Shown piece by piece: positions 7,946 through 16,012 of a stretch of 64,000 nucleotides of DNA. The notes below the pieces were generated by a model, which did not search any database, had not been told where the DNA came from, and saw only the letters and a list, made by a program, of their open reading frames with translations. Within the stretch, counting starts at the first letter, position 1; every line of letters begins with the position of its first letter. Made by a program: the position numbers and the translations under genes. Source of the stretch: JAGQYP01 sp041392305 (GTDB lineage Bacteria; Bacteroidota; Bacteroidia; Flavobacteriales_D; Crocinitomicaceae); assembly GCA_041392305.1 (NCBI GenBank), contig JAWKMJ010000008.1, positions 1 to 64,000 on the forward strand. Direction: 5' to 3'.

Positions 7946-9153
7946 TCATCCTTTTCAAGCATTTTTAATGCAGCTCTGACCTTATCAATATAATGCTTCT
8001 CTAATATCACATTTCCACTATGGTCTGTTATTTTATGGGCCTCTTCACCAAGTATTGAGTATACATCGGTTGCGTAAGCCTTTCTCAATGAATTAAAATT
8101 CTTTATTTTCTTATTGGGAAAAGCTTTCTTGTAGAAATGAGTGAAAGAGGAAGAAAGGAAGTCTGAAAAATAGCCAAGTTTCATCTCTGTTTCAATTAAT
8201 TTATTGGAAACACATTTATTTAGTAGTTCCTGAATTAGAATTTTCAACTCATCCGTAACAGGGAGAACTTTTACAATGTTTTCCTCATTTAGAAGTCTTT
8301 CCACTTTGTAATTATGTACGAAAATGAACATTAATCCTCCTTCTACGTTAATCAAAGAATCTTTAGAAAGAGAATATAATTCTTCTCTTCTAAGGCCAGT
8401 CAATCTTGCAAGTAGAAGAAAATCCTTAATCCATGGTCGGTAATAATTTATCTTCCTACTTGTTCCTTTGGTTCCCCATCCATTTTCTGTTGAAATTACA
8501 TTGAGAACCGACTTAAATTCTTCGTCAGAAATGGAAGTAGGGTTGGACTCAATCTTATGTGTATCAACGGTTAAAAAGAAATTGGCTCCATTATACATTC
8601 CCCTATTTATAAGAAAACGAATGAAGCTTCTCATAATTCGTGTATGTTTATCTATAGAGGTTGTAGAGTTTACATATTCTTCTATCACATCATAAAATGG
8701 AGCTACACATCGCTCGTTAAGGTCGTTTAGAAAAAGACTATCAGGGTCTAACCCCATTAGCTTAATTGCCTCACAAAATCGGCCTATCACTCTTACTATT
8801 TCAGTTTTATGGTCGTGAGACAATGTTTTGGAATTATTCTTGAATTCTTCTTCTGAAAACTTCTTTTGGAAGAACCTTTCTATTCCTTCTTTTAGTGTAA
8901 ATTCTTTTGTTATTTTAAGCGGTCTATAGTCACGGTATTGTCTTTTAAATTCTTCAAGTTCCTGAAGAGCCTCTACAAGGTTTCTGGACTTTGAGAACAT
9001 TGTTTTTCTTTCTCCTCCACTTTTTGGAATATAGTAGGTAAGCACATAGTACCAGTCGTTTTTATGTGCACATGGAATTTTTGAAACCCGTTTATTACAT
9101 CTCTTGCAATTAAGACTAAGACCATTTCCCTTATATTCCTCTGGTATGAGCAC
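7942..9153 (-). CDS. Tyrosine recombinase (phage-type integrase) with N-terminal zinc-ribbon-like segment
   Basis: This 403-residue protein starts with GTG at 9153, 5 bp after the upstream stop. The N-terminus has CKRC...C...H, a possible zinc ribbon. A core-binding region spans ~95-190 and the catalytic domain ~210-395. Catalytic residues visible are Arg in LTGLRREEL, Arg in NSLRKAYAT, His in ITDHSGN and the Tyr of EKHYID. The first histidine of the usual H-x-x-R box is replaced by asparagine (N-S-L-R), a tolerated variant in some families. It is the last gene of a three-gene recombination operon with the resolvase and the excisionase-like gene. It probably moves or moved this island. Confidence 0.85.
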   Translation of the reverse strand: MLIPEEYKGNGLSLNCKRCNKRVSKIPCAHKNDWYYVLTYYIPKSGGERKTMFSKSRNLVEALQELEEFKRQYRDYRPLKITKEFTLKEGIERFFQKKFSEEEFKNNSKTLSHDHKTEIVRVIGRFCEAIKLMGLDPDSLFLNDLNERCVAPFYDVIEEYVNSTTSIDKHTRIMRSFIRFLINRGMYNGANFFLTVDTHKIESNPTSISDEEFKSVLNVISTENGWGTKGTSRKINYYRPWIKDFLLLARLTGLRREELYSLSKDSLINVEGGLMFIFVHNYKVERLLNEENIVKVLPVTDELKILIQELLNKCVSNKLIETEMKLGYFSDFLSSSFTHFYKKAFPNKKIKNFNSLRKAYATDVYSILGEEAHKITDHSGNVILEKHYIDKVRAALKMLEKDD

Positions 9154-9158
9154 TTTTA

Positions 9159-9510
9159 TCAGTTTTTACCTTTGTATTTTAATAGAAGTTTGTCAATCCC
9201 TCCAGGTTCTATTGAAGTAGACTTTTTAAGAGACTTGGTTTCCATAAGTTCCGCAAGTCTTTGTTTGTTTTCGTTTACAATTGCACCGACAACAGCAGTT
9301 CCGTCCATATCCTTCCTTGAAAAAAGCCAGTTGAATTTCCTTGCTAGAATACTTAATTTCTACTGTCCAGGAGTGAACAAATCTGGAAGACCCAATTGGA
9401 ATAATGGGGACTTTATTTGAAGAACACCATACTTTAATAGTTCGTAAATCCTTGTATCCAAGCAAAGACATAAGTTCTTCAAGTTTCATAAGGGAATCAT
9501 GTATTTTCAT
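9159..9510 (-). pseudogene. Excisionase-like HTH gene, frameshifted in a T6 run
   Basis: The frame from ATG 9510 encodes a small DNA-binding-like domain (LEELMSLLGYKDLRTIKVWCSSNKVPI...SSRFVHSW) and then collapses into an implausible cysteine-rich tail. The other frame gives a sensible continuation, KDMDGTAVVGAIVNENKQRL...LLLKYKGKN, stopping at 9159-9161. Removing one base from the six-T run (plus-strand A's at 9320-9325) joins them into a 116-residue protein. Position between resolvase and integrase, size and HTH suggest a recombination directionality factor (Xis/AlpA-like). Overlap with the resolvase is four bases. The break may be a real mutation, phase variation in a homopolymer, or a sequencing error. 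Confidence 0.7.
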
Positions 9511-10178
9511 GGTTTATTGTTTTTATTTGTTCTTACAATTAGTCCTGCTTTCTTCTTAATTTTAGTTATCGTGTTTGGCGCAAGACCTGTTATCTTGGCT
9601 ACATAAGTTGGCTTCATTCCTTCTTGGAGTAACTTAAGAGCTTCTTTATTTTTTGGTTTCGATAGAAATTTCTCAGTTGATTCCTTAGTTCCTTTTTGTC
9701 TTCCTGTGTAAAGTCCTTTACTTATTCTAAGGAGAATTCCTTCTTTCTGGCGCTGTAGCATTAAATCCCTATTTAATTGAGCAATGGCCCCCATTGTATT
9801 GATTAATAAACTTGCTGTTGGTGACTCTTTGCCCTCTTCATCCAGGGTAGTAATACCTTCCTTAAGAAAATGCACTGGTACATTTTTTATTTTAAAATAT
9901 TCAAGTGTATTGAGTACATCTCTTAACGAACGACCAACTCTATCTACAGACTCTACTGTAATATGCATCTTTGCTCCTTGTTCAATTAGGTCAAATATTT
10001 TTTTTCCACCCTCTCTTTCAAAGAAGTTTTTAACTCCAGAAACTAAATCTGTAATGACAAAGTCGAATTCACCTTCAACTTGCTTTTGTCTTTCTGGACT
10101 TTGAATCTGACTGACACTTGATGTTCGAATATATAGTACTCTGATTTCTCTCAATTTTAGAAAACTATTGGAGGACAC
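9507..10178 (-). CDS. Serine recombinase (resolvase/invertase family)
   Basis: This 223-residue protein starts with GTG at 10178 (no ATG available). The catalytic domain spans residues ~12-150 with Y-I-R-T-S-S-V-S-Q carrying the nucleophilic serine, ESVDRVGRSLRD with the active-site arginines, and the E-helix Q-L-N-R-D-L-M-L-Q-R. A Hin-type HTH follows (LLQEGMKPTYVAKITGLAPNTITKIKKKAG). It cuts and rejoins DNA at short paired sites through a phosphoserine intermediate. It opens the recombination operon and overlaps the next gene by four bases. A perfect inverted repeat just upstream is a candidate binding site. Confidence 0.9.
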   Translation of the reverse strand: MSSNSFLKLREIRVLYIRTSSVSQIQSPERQKQVEGEFDFVITDLVSGVKNFFEREGGKKIFDLIEQGAKMHITVESVDRVGRSLRDVLNTLEYFKIKNVPVHFLKEGITTLDEEGKESPTASLLINTMGAIAQLNRDLMLQRQKEGILLRISKGLYTGRQKGTKESTEKFLSKPKNKEALKLLQEGMKPTYVAKITGLAPNTITKIKKKAGLIVRTNKNNKP

Positions 10179-10185
10179 CCTAACT

Positions 10186-10238
10186 TTGCGAGAAAACAGC
10201 TCTGTGGCCTACAAAATCATTTTTGACTTTTCTCGCAA
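10186..10238. promoter_or_regulatory. 11-bp inverted repeat upstream of the resolvase (candidate operator or res site)
   Basis: TTGCGAGAAAA at 10186-10196 and its exact complement TTTTCTCGCAA at 10228-10238 are separated by 31 bp. The left arm begins 8 bp upstream of the resolvase start. A shorter direct repeat, CCTAA(C/T)TTTG, overlaps the left arm and recurs at ~10250. Resolvases commonly bind paired sites between their own gene and the neighbouring one, so an operator/res role is inferred. Confidence 0.5.
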
Positions 10239-10323
10239 TAAAAGGCACGCCCTAATTTTGACACTCTAACAAATGAATTCTTAAAATTCACAAAACCTGT
10301 TTTATCGGACTATTTATTTATAT

Positions 10324-10659
10324 ATGAGAGAAACAGTTCAACTAACGAAAAATGGTAAATGCTATGTAATTGGACATACAAGTATGTATGCACCAACAAA
10401 TACTATTTCTATGAACAATAACCCTGTCCTAAAAATGCTTCAGTTGAAAACGAAGGACAAAGAAATACAAGGTGATATTTTCTTTTTTCGATATTCGGAG
10501 GAAGAAGGGTGTGGTCAATGGTTGCTTGTGCCTCAATTAAGTTTCATTTCTCCACTAAGTCAACTGGTTGACCTCTTTCAAATAGAAGAATTTGGAAATC
10601 GAACCACATGGGATGAGTTTGTGAATCAAATTTTCTGCTTTCAATATTCCATGGAGTGA
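10324..10659 (+). CDS. Orphan hypothetical protein
   Basis: This 111-residue cytosolic protein starts at ATG 10324, 145 bp from the divergent resolvase. It has no signal peptide or membrane segment. The middle is GDIFFFRYSEEEGCGQWLLVPQLSFISPLSQLVDLFQIEEF and the end FVNQIFCFQYSME. No family is recognised. Its reading frame is clean and codon choice is like its neighbours, so it is probably real. Island position suggests accessory cargo. Confidence 0.5.
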   Translation: MRETVQLTKNGKCYVIGHTSMYAPTNTISMNNNPVLKMLQLKTKDKEIQGDIFFFRYSEEEGCGQWLLVPQLSFISPLSQLVDLFQIEEFGNRTTWDEFVNQIFCFQYSME

Positions 10660-11426
10660 TTAATTCGTCATGTCAATCTCTTTTTTCTTATTGGAATCAT
10701 TATTTAATCATTTGAAAATGGAAAAGTTTTTAACATTTGAACGATTTCGTGGATAAAAGCAATTATGTACTTGATTTTGTTCTTTTTATTTCCTACTTAT
10801 TAATTAGAAGCCAAAGCGTTTTTACCGATTTCGCTGGTTTCAAGGGTATGTATCAAGGAAAGATTGCAAGGTAATTTTCCAACTACCAAAACAGATTGAA
10901 CTGAATTTACATATGGGTGAAAACCCCAAACTGGGCGCAGAGTGGGCATAAAAGCTGAAGGTAAGGATAAAACCGCCAAAGTACGCAATCAATTTAATCT
11001 GGATTGGTGCGCCTTTACTGCTGGGCGTTATAAATAAAAGGCAGTTCCTGAAGGGAACAGGATAAAACAAATAGCTGGGGTACGATATTTTAAGGGGCGA
11101 CCAGCAAAGGCAATTCATAGTCTGCTTTATACAAGTGCAAAAAATTGACTTTCCTTAACCTTATCTTCGAAGGGGGGTAAGGGGGGAAGGTCTACAAAAG
11201 AACTGCATTACCAATTGCAAGTAAAAGAATATTGCTACCACTCACTTGCAAGATTTTCTGATTTCTACCCAAATAAAAATCGGTAATTCATATTGTATAG
11301 TTACTTGATATAATATAATGCAACTCATAAACCATAGACGGCGCATGAAAAGGACAATAATGGTTTTGAAAAGAAGAGAAATAAATGAATAACATGCCGA
11401 ACGCTGAAATCGGCTGATTATAAATC
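10660..11426. other. 767-bp stretch without a recognisable gene
   Basis: No convincing open frame is present on either strand. One plus-strand frame (~10807-10950) stays open for ~45 codons but begins right after a stop and has no start codon, so it may be decayed coding DNA. The part around 10920-11090 is less AT-rich than its surroundings and includes CTGGGCG words and short G-runs (11173-11190). No RNA gene or repeat was identified. Confidence 0.4.
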
Positions 11427-12032
11427 CTAAATAGAAACTACCATAATCAATTCATTGGATTGGTTAATGACCAAAACATATTGGACTTGCTGGTCTTCAA
11501 TTACCTCCAAGAATTTCATTCCTTTTTCGGTAATTCGTTCAAACTCCATTTCCATCTTTTTATTGAAGATATATTCATGCTGAAAACGAGGTCTACATAT
11601 AGGTATCGAATATCTTAAGATATTCCGTTTTTTTCTTTCAAATATTTGACTAAAAACAAAAAACTTTACCGCATTTGTATTTTTGGTTTCAAAACTATGG
11701 ACAACTAAAGGCAACAATTCATGGTATTTGATTATTTGTTCAGCTATTTCAAAGTTGGCTCTACCATTGGTTAAGAGATAATCAGGATATAAATAAGGAT
11801 GGAGTTCTTTTTTCTGGAGTATCTTATCAGCTATTTGCTGCATGTATCTATCTCCCGCAAAAGGTGATGGAATGTATGCATGCTTAATGGTTTCCATATT
11901 GTTTGGAAAAAACTTCTCAAGCAGACAAATTGGGACGGTGGACATTAGAGTGTTTACCCCTGAATCTGGCACGTGCAGATATAGATGAAATGCATGCTTA
12001 TCATTGAAAAAGTATACTTGTGACACCAACAT
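11427..12032 (-). CDS. Orphan hypothetical protein
   Basis: This 201-residue protein has no signal peptide, rich in aromatic and histidine residues (YFFNDKHAFHLYLHVPDSG, HPYLYPDYLLTNGRANFEIAEQIIKYHELLPLVVHSFETKN). The C-terminal part, MEMEFERITEKGMKFLEVIEDQQVQYVLVINQSNELIMVVSI, looks like an alpha/beta ending. No family is recognised. It starts two bases after the stop of the gene at 12034-12309 (TGATATG), so the two are one transcription unit. Its place in the accessory island suggests a cargo function, possibly defence, but there is no direct evidence. Confidence 0.55.
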   Translation of the reverse strand: MLVSQVYFFNDKHAFHLYLHVPDSGVNTLMSTVPICLLEKFFPNNMETIKHAYIPSPFAGDRYMQQIADKILQKKELHPYLYPDYLLTNGRANFEIAEQIIKYHELLPLVVHSFETKNTNAVKFFVFSQIFERKKRNILRYSIPICRPRFQHEYIFNKKMEMEFERITEKGMKFLEVIEDQQVQYVLVINQSNELIMVVSI

Positions 12033-12033
12033 A

Positions 12034-12309
12034 TCAATTCAAGAATATATGACATAGAACACTTCCTACTTGTACCTTTTCATATACTTCCAGAATGTCA
12101 TCCTCAGAGGCATTAAACTGCGCTTTAATCACTTCCATTTCAGCTTGGTTTATTTCAGTTTCTGCAGAAATTAACAACACCTTTAATCGTGAAATCTTTG
12201 TCTTATCAGAGGTCTCTTTGCAGTTTACTATACTTATAATTTTTTTAAAAACTTTGAAGTATACTTTTAGAGGTGCCAACAGGCGCAAATAGTAGTTATA
12301 GTTATTCAT
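12034..12309 (-). CDS. Small orphan protein, upstream partner of the gene at 11427-12032
   Basis: This 91-residue, mostly helical protein is lysine-rich in its first half (LKVYFKVFKKIISIVNCKETSDKTKISRL) and has an acidic helix later (EINQAEMEVIKAQF...EDDILEVYEK). No domain is recognised. It directly precedes and is probably co-translated with the 201-residue gene. A small helical protein before a larger one is a common antitoxin-toxin layout, but nothing else supports that reading. Confidence 0.45.
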   Translation of the reverse strand: MNNYNYYLRLLAPLKVYFKVFKKIISIVNCKETSDKTKISRLKVLLISAETEINQAEMEVIKAQFNASEDDILEVYEKVQVGSVLCHIFLN

Positions 12310-13173
12310 ATGTAACTAACAACGGTGTTATAATAAATCACAGGGATATTTTTACCCCCTGTACTTAACATCATTTGGTACATGCAACTAACGTGCTTTA
12401 TATCATCAAAAGGACCTATTGCAAAATTACTTATATCATCTATATAAAGGGATTGAATTTACCCCCATAAAGCCTTTAAACCGACTTTCACAGTTTTATT
12501 CCAACTGTTGCAAATTCAACTTGGGTTTCAGTTTTGACAATAACTTTAACTTAAAAATTCTTGCAGGGGGTAATTTCGGAAGCGATTTGGTTATAAAATA
12601 GCCCTTATAATTTCACATGTAATATTTTTTTGGACTGAAGCAGTAAAAGATGAGATACCTAAAACTTCAAAAATTCAATGGTTGAAATCCTTTTGACAAA
12701 ATTATTTTTGTCATCTCTATCGACTACAATTGCACCCATTTTTAGACAAAATCGGCAAAAATCGCTAATAATTGAAGGTTTTTAGACAGAATTCTATTAA
12801 AAAAGTCAGAAATTGACATTTTTTCTGGTGAAAAAATTTTTTCAGAAATGATTTCCCCCCCCCCCTGACTTTTTTTAGGATACATAATTTTACCCCAAAG
12901 TGGTTGAATTATTTCTCATTGTGATGGAGGGATTTTATTGTGGGCATGTGCACTAATTCATTATTTAAAGGGGTAATTTAGAGTTCTTTTAGAGCGAGAT
13001 ATGGTCCTTAAATAAAATGCCAAAAACAGATGTTTTATTTACCCACGATTTGTTGTCGTTTGTATCTCAGAATAAAACCAATTTGATTTTGTAGAGGGAG
13101 AAGTATTGTTGAAAACTCCTGCATCAAAAAGGAATCATGTCGTAATGCTACTTCGTATCTTTACTTACAACAA
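12310..13173. other. AT-rich noncoding stretch with repeated TTACCCC words and a C11 tract
   Basis: No gene is supported here. TTACCCCCTG near 12350 and its exact complement CAGGGGGTAA near 12565 form a separated inverted pair. Related words (TTTACCCC or GGGGTAA) occur near 12459, 12890 and 12968. Several short runs such as GACAAAAT and TTTTTAGACA also recur. A run of eleven C's is at 12855-12865. It looks like decayed or regulatory intergenic DNA of an island. Confidence 0.45.
12855..12865. repeat. C11 homopolymer tract
   Basis: Eleven consecutive C's stand in DNA that is otherwise strongly AT-rich. Such tracts slip readily. It is not inside an open reading frame; the nearest downstream gene starts at 13174, about 300 bp away. 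Confidence 0.85.
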
Positions 13174-13434
13174 ATGAAAACGGTAGAAGGACAATTTACA
13201 GACGATTTAAGCTTCGATGGTAAGGGTAAGTTCACTCTTGCTCCATCTAAAACCATAGACCCCGTTAAAGGCTCTGAAAAAGTCTTCTGGGATGGATATG
13301 TAAATGGAGATAAGGTTCGGATTATTCAAGAAGATGAGGGGCTGGATTTTTCTAATGTGCCTGAGAAATATGTAAATGCAATTGCGGAGATGAGAATAGG
13401 GATTTTGAAAATGAATTGCAACAATTTTGATTAG
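13174..13434 (+). CDS. Small hypothetical protein upstream of the AbiJ-like relic
   Basis: This is an 86-codon frame from ATG 13174 with a coding-like composition (GKGKFTLAPSKTIDPVKGSEKVFWDGYVNGDKVRII). TATCTTTA about 15 bases upstream resembles the -7 promoter consensus with one mismatch. No family is recognised. It ends at TAG 13432-13434, essentially where the next, AbiJ-like frame opens, so the two may have been neighbours in one unit. Confidence 0.45.
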   Translation: MKTVEGQFTDDLSFDGKGKFTLAPSKTIDPVKGSEKVFWDGYVNGDKVRIIQEDEGLDFSNVPEKYVNAIAEMRIGILKMNCNNFD

Positions 13435-13436
13435 TA

Positions 13437-14117
13437 ATTAATAATAAAAGATTTTCTGAACGTATAGGCAAAGCTAAAGTTAGAGATACTTTTCAATTAG
13501 ATGATATAGACAAAGACCTTAGAAATAGCCTTTGGAATTGTGTTCATTATTATGTTTGTGGACCAATGCAAAATAAATTTTCTCTTGGTGAATCCCATTA
13601 CATTGGGTTAGTACATCAAATTTGGTTTTCCTTTATTAAGGAACCAATTGATAAAATTAGACACCAAACACATGATGTAGCAAAAGATTTGAAGATAAAT
13701 TTTTATGGCTGGGACTACCTCAAAGTCTATGATTTTATAGATTTCTTAGCAACGATAGAAGCCCCTCCATTTAATCAATCAAAATTTATTGAACTATGTG
13801 ATGAAGTTTTAAGAAGAGAGAAGTCTGGATATAGGTTTGTAAATGGTGTATTGGCACCTTTTACTTCTGAACAAGAAATAAGTACAATTGAAAGCGCAAT
13901 AAATGAATCCACTAATGAAGGATGGAAAGGTGTTTCATTTCATTTAAATGAATCTTTAAAATGTATTTCTAATAAAGAGAATCCTGATTACAGAAATTCA
14001 ATCAAGGAGTCTATCCTGGCTTTAGAGTCTACCTGTCAAGAAATTACTGGGGATGAAAACAAAGAATTAGGAATTACATTGAAGAAGATAAAAGACAATC
14101 TTAAAATTCATCTGTAA
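13437..14117 (+). pseudogene. AbiJ N-terminal-domain-like protein, no start codon and truncated by an IS end
   Basis: The frame reads KRFSERIGKAKVRDTFQ...LDDIDKDLRNSLWN, then IWFSFIKEPIDKI, WDYLKVYDFIDFL, YRFVNGVLAPF and ENPDYRNSIKESILALES. This pattern fits the AbiJ_NTD4-type domain of abortive-infection proteins. The frame opens after a TGA at 13428-13430 with no ATG, GTG or TTG before the conserved FSERIG motif; only an ATT at 13437 is available. The 3' end stops at KIHL, where relatives continue, and its TAA lies inside the terminal repeat of an IS3-family relic. Starting at the internal ATG 13566 would lose ~43 conserved residues. It is probably non-functional. Confidence 0.7.
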
Positions 14118-14215
14118 GACTCCCCTAATTAGAAGCATTAGTTAATATAGTATTTTTCTTTTGGTAATGATCCACTTGAAGCAAAGAAAATCTAGCTCCT
14201 CTGCAAGTAGCTCAA
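14113..14215 (-). mobile_element. Relic of an IS3-family right end with transposase C-terminus
   Basis: The minus strand encodes RFSLLQVDHYQKKNTILTNASN and a stop, followed by the terminal repeat GGGGAGTCTTACA. The intact IS3-family copy ends RFPSLQLDHYKKKNTILTNASN and has the same terminal repeat at its right end (55996-56010). Differences show it is an older or diverged copy. Only about 100 bp is left, and its left end is not visible. It abuts and truncates the AbiJ-like gene. Confidence 0.8.
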
Positions 14216-14313
14216 ATCAAAAATAAACAAGGGAAAAAGAAGCGTTTTTATCCCAGATATTTAGGGATTAAAAAAACAAACAGATTATATTGTAGGGATC
14301 ATAATTAGGGTGC

Positions 14314-15531
14314 ATGTTATTATTCAAAGTTCCAGATACAAATTTTAGTGATGCCTATGATATTGCTAGGTTTAAGTTGACTTGGCGGATCTGCTTTTTC
14401 ATGACAGTCACTCTAGCTTTATTAGGTACGGCATTGTTATTTTTGGATCATCCGGTAAATGGCCCCACATTTATTGGTTTTGGAATGGTGTTGCTTTTTC
14501 TCTTGGTGATGTACAAGACCAGGAAATATCTAGCGGTCGCTTTTAGTTTTACCATTCTGGGATTATTTATGTGTTCCTTTACTTTACTCGCTTTCCCAGA
14601 TCAATATCACTTTGTGGATACCATGTGGATGATGATCATCACCCTGTATGCCTTTTTTACTTTGGGGAAGTTCTGGGGAGTGATTACGCTTAGTGTCAAT
14701 ACGGTTTCTATTGTGGTATTCGTGCTGTTTGTTCTGAATAAGAGTCTTTCTTTGGTCGGAGAATTGAGTCAAGGAGAAAACATTGCTCTTGCCGTAAATT
14801 TTGCCATGTGTTCTATCATCATTGCCTATCTCATTTTTCAGTTTGTAAGAACCATCGAAAATGCAGAAAAAGGATATAAACATGCGAATGAAGAATTGCT
14901 GCGAAAAAATAAGGAAGTGGCTATTCAGAATGATGAAAAAACAGTGATGTTAAAAGAAATTCATCATCGGGTAAAAAACAATTTGCAGGTAATTACGAGT
15001 CTATTAAGACTTCAGTCGAACGAACACGAAGATGAAAAGTCAAGAGATCAATTCACTGAAACCATTCATCGGGTGTCTTCCATGGCTTTGATTCACGAGA
15101 AAATGTATCAGTCTGAAACCTTAGCCAATATTAATTTAGAATCCTATTTAAATGATCTGGCCGAGGATCTAATTAGTTCCTACAGTGTCGACAAACCCAT
15201 CAAAGTTGAGATTAATTGTGAAATCAATTATGTGGCACCAAAATCTCTGGTTTCTTATGCTTTGATTTTTAACGAACTGATATCGAATTCCTTAAAACAT
15301 GGGTTTAAAAACCAGTCATCCGGACAAATATCCATCCATATTTTTCTGGATGAACAAGGAAATCTAGTTTGGAAATATGAAGATAATGGGAATTGGATTA
15401 TCCCTATGAAAGAGACTTCATTTGGAAAAGAACTCATCGACGATTTAGTCATGCAATTGGATGGAAATTATTCCTTAGATACATCTGGGAAAACAATTTA
15501 TCATTTTGTCTTCCCCAATCCATTTGATTGA
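14314..15531 (+). CDS. Membrane sensor histidine kinase, HisKA_2 type
   Basis: This 405-residue protein has about six hydrophobic segments between residues ~25 and ~185, then a short coiled linker (ENAEKGYKHANEELLRKNKEV). The phospho-acceptor box E-I-H-H-R-V-K-N-N-L-Q lies near residue 215, and the HATPase domain carries the N box N-E-L-I-S-N-S-L-K-H-G-F and a G box DNGNW. The box type is that of the LytS-unrelated HisKA_2/HWE-like kinases. The signal is unknown because the input domain is only membrane helices. No response regulator gene is adjacent, so the partner must lie elsewhere. The second HisKA_2 kinase of this window is at 17997-19247. Confidence 0.9.
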   Translation: MLLFKVPDTNFSDAYDIARFKLTWRICFFMTVTLALLGTALLFLDHPVNGPTFIGFGMVLLFLLVMYKTRKYLAVAFSFTILGLFMCSFTLLAFPDQYHFVDTMWMMIITLYAFFTLGKFWGVITLSVNTVSIVVFVLFVLNKSLSLVGELSQGENIALAVNFAMCSIIIAYLIFQFVRTIENAEKGYKHANEELLRKNKEVAIQNDEKTVMLKEIHHRVKNNLQVITSLLRLQSNEHEDEKSRDQFTETIHRVSSMALIHEKMYQSETLANINLESYLNDLAEDLISSYSVDKPIKVEINCEINYVAPKSLVSYALIFNELISNSLKHGFKNQSSGQISIHIFLDEQGNLVWKYEDNGNWIIPMKETSFGKELIDDLVMQLDGNYSLDTSGKTIYHFVFPNPFD

Positions 15532-15553
15532 TTGTTTCTGCAGGTATTTACTA

Positions 15554-15975
15554 ATGAACCAACTCCCTTTGCGAATCTTCGCGTCTCCTTTGCGAAACTT
15601 TGTGTAACAACAAAAAGCTGTTGTTGTTTTGCTCGCTTGAGTATAGTTATTACACTAAGATGCACGAAGAAGCACTAAGATACACTAAGAGATTTTTGAT
15701 TTTAAAGAATTTATAGATGAACCAACCCCCTTTGCGAATCTTCGCGTCTCCTTTGCGAAACTTTGTGGAAAAACAAAAAGCTGTGGTTGTCTCGCTCGCT
15801 TGAGTAAAGTTATTACACTAAGATGCACGAAGAAGCACTAAGATACACTAAGAGATTTTTGATTTTAAAGAATTTATAGATGAACCAACTCCCTTTGCGA
15901 ATCTTCGCGTCTCCTTTGCGAAACTTTGTGTAACAACAAAAAGCTGTGTCTGATTGGCTCGCTTGGGTGTATAAA
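15554..15975. repeat. 163-bp tandem repeat, about 2.6 copies
   Basis: Copies begin with ATGAACCAAC at 15554, 15717 and 15880, exactly 163 bp apart. Each holds a GCG-rich block (CTTTGCGAATCTTCGCG and CTTTGCGAAACTTTG) and a second block of short words (CACTAAGAT, CACGAAGAAG, CACTAAGAG). The third copy stops after the first block. Copies differ by few substitutions. The array fills the gap between two convergent genes and does not encode a protein. Confidence 0.95.
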
Positions 15976-16012
15976 GTCAACATAAATTCGTTTTCAGTAA
16001 AAAAGTGATTGT

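Noticed and set aside
9310..9330. T-TTT-TTC as a programmed -1 frameshift site in the excisionase-like gene
   Set aside because: The heptamer fits, but a -1 slip meets a stop after ~15 codons; the sensible continuation needs a +1 shift or one fewer T.
10840..11118. 92-codon minus-strand frame in the gene-free stretch
   Set aside because: Composition is unlike a protein of this genome, with odd runs of Pro/Ser/Cys and no start context or family pattern; left as noncoding.
12419..12601. 60-codon plus-strand frame
   Set aside because: Short, AT-driven, no promoter or family; the region is full of repeated words.
13566..14117. AbiJ-like gene as an intact CDS starting at ATG 13566
   Set aside because: The conserved domain extends ~43 codons upstream of this ATG in the same frame, so it would be an N-terminally truncated protein.
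14231..14250. AAAAAGAAGCGTTT near 14235 as the left end of the IS3-family relic
   Set aside because: The intact IS has a similar string, but its orientation is wrong for the other end of the relic and no TGTAAGACTCCC repeat accompanies it.
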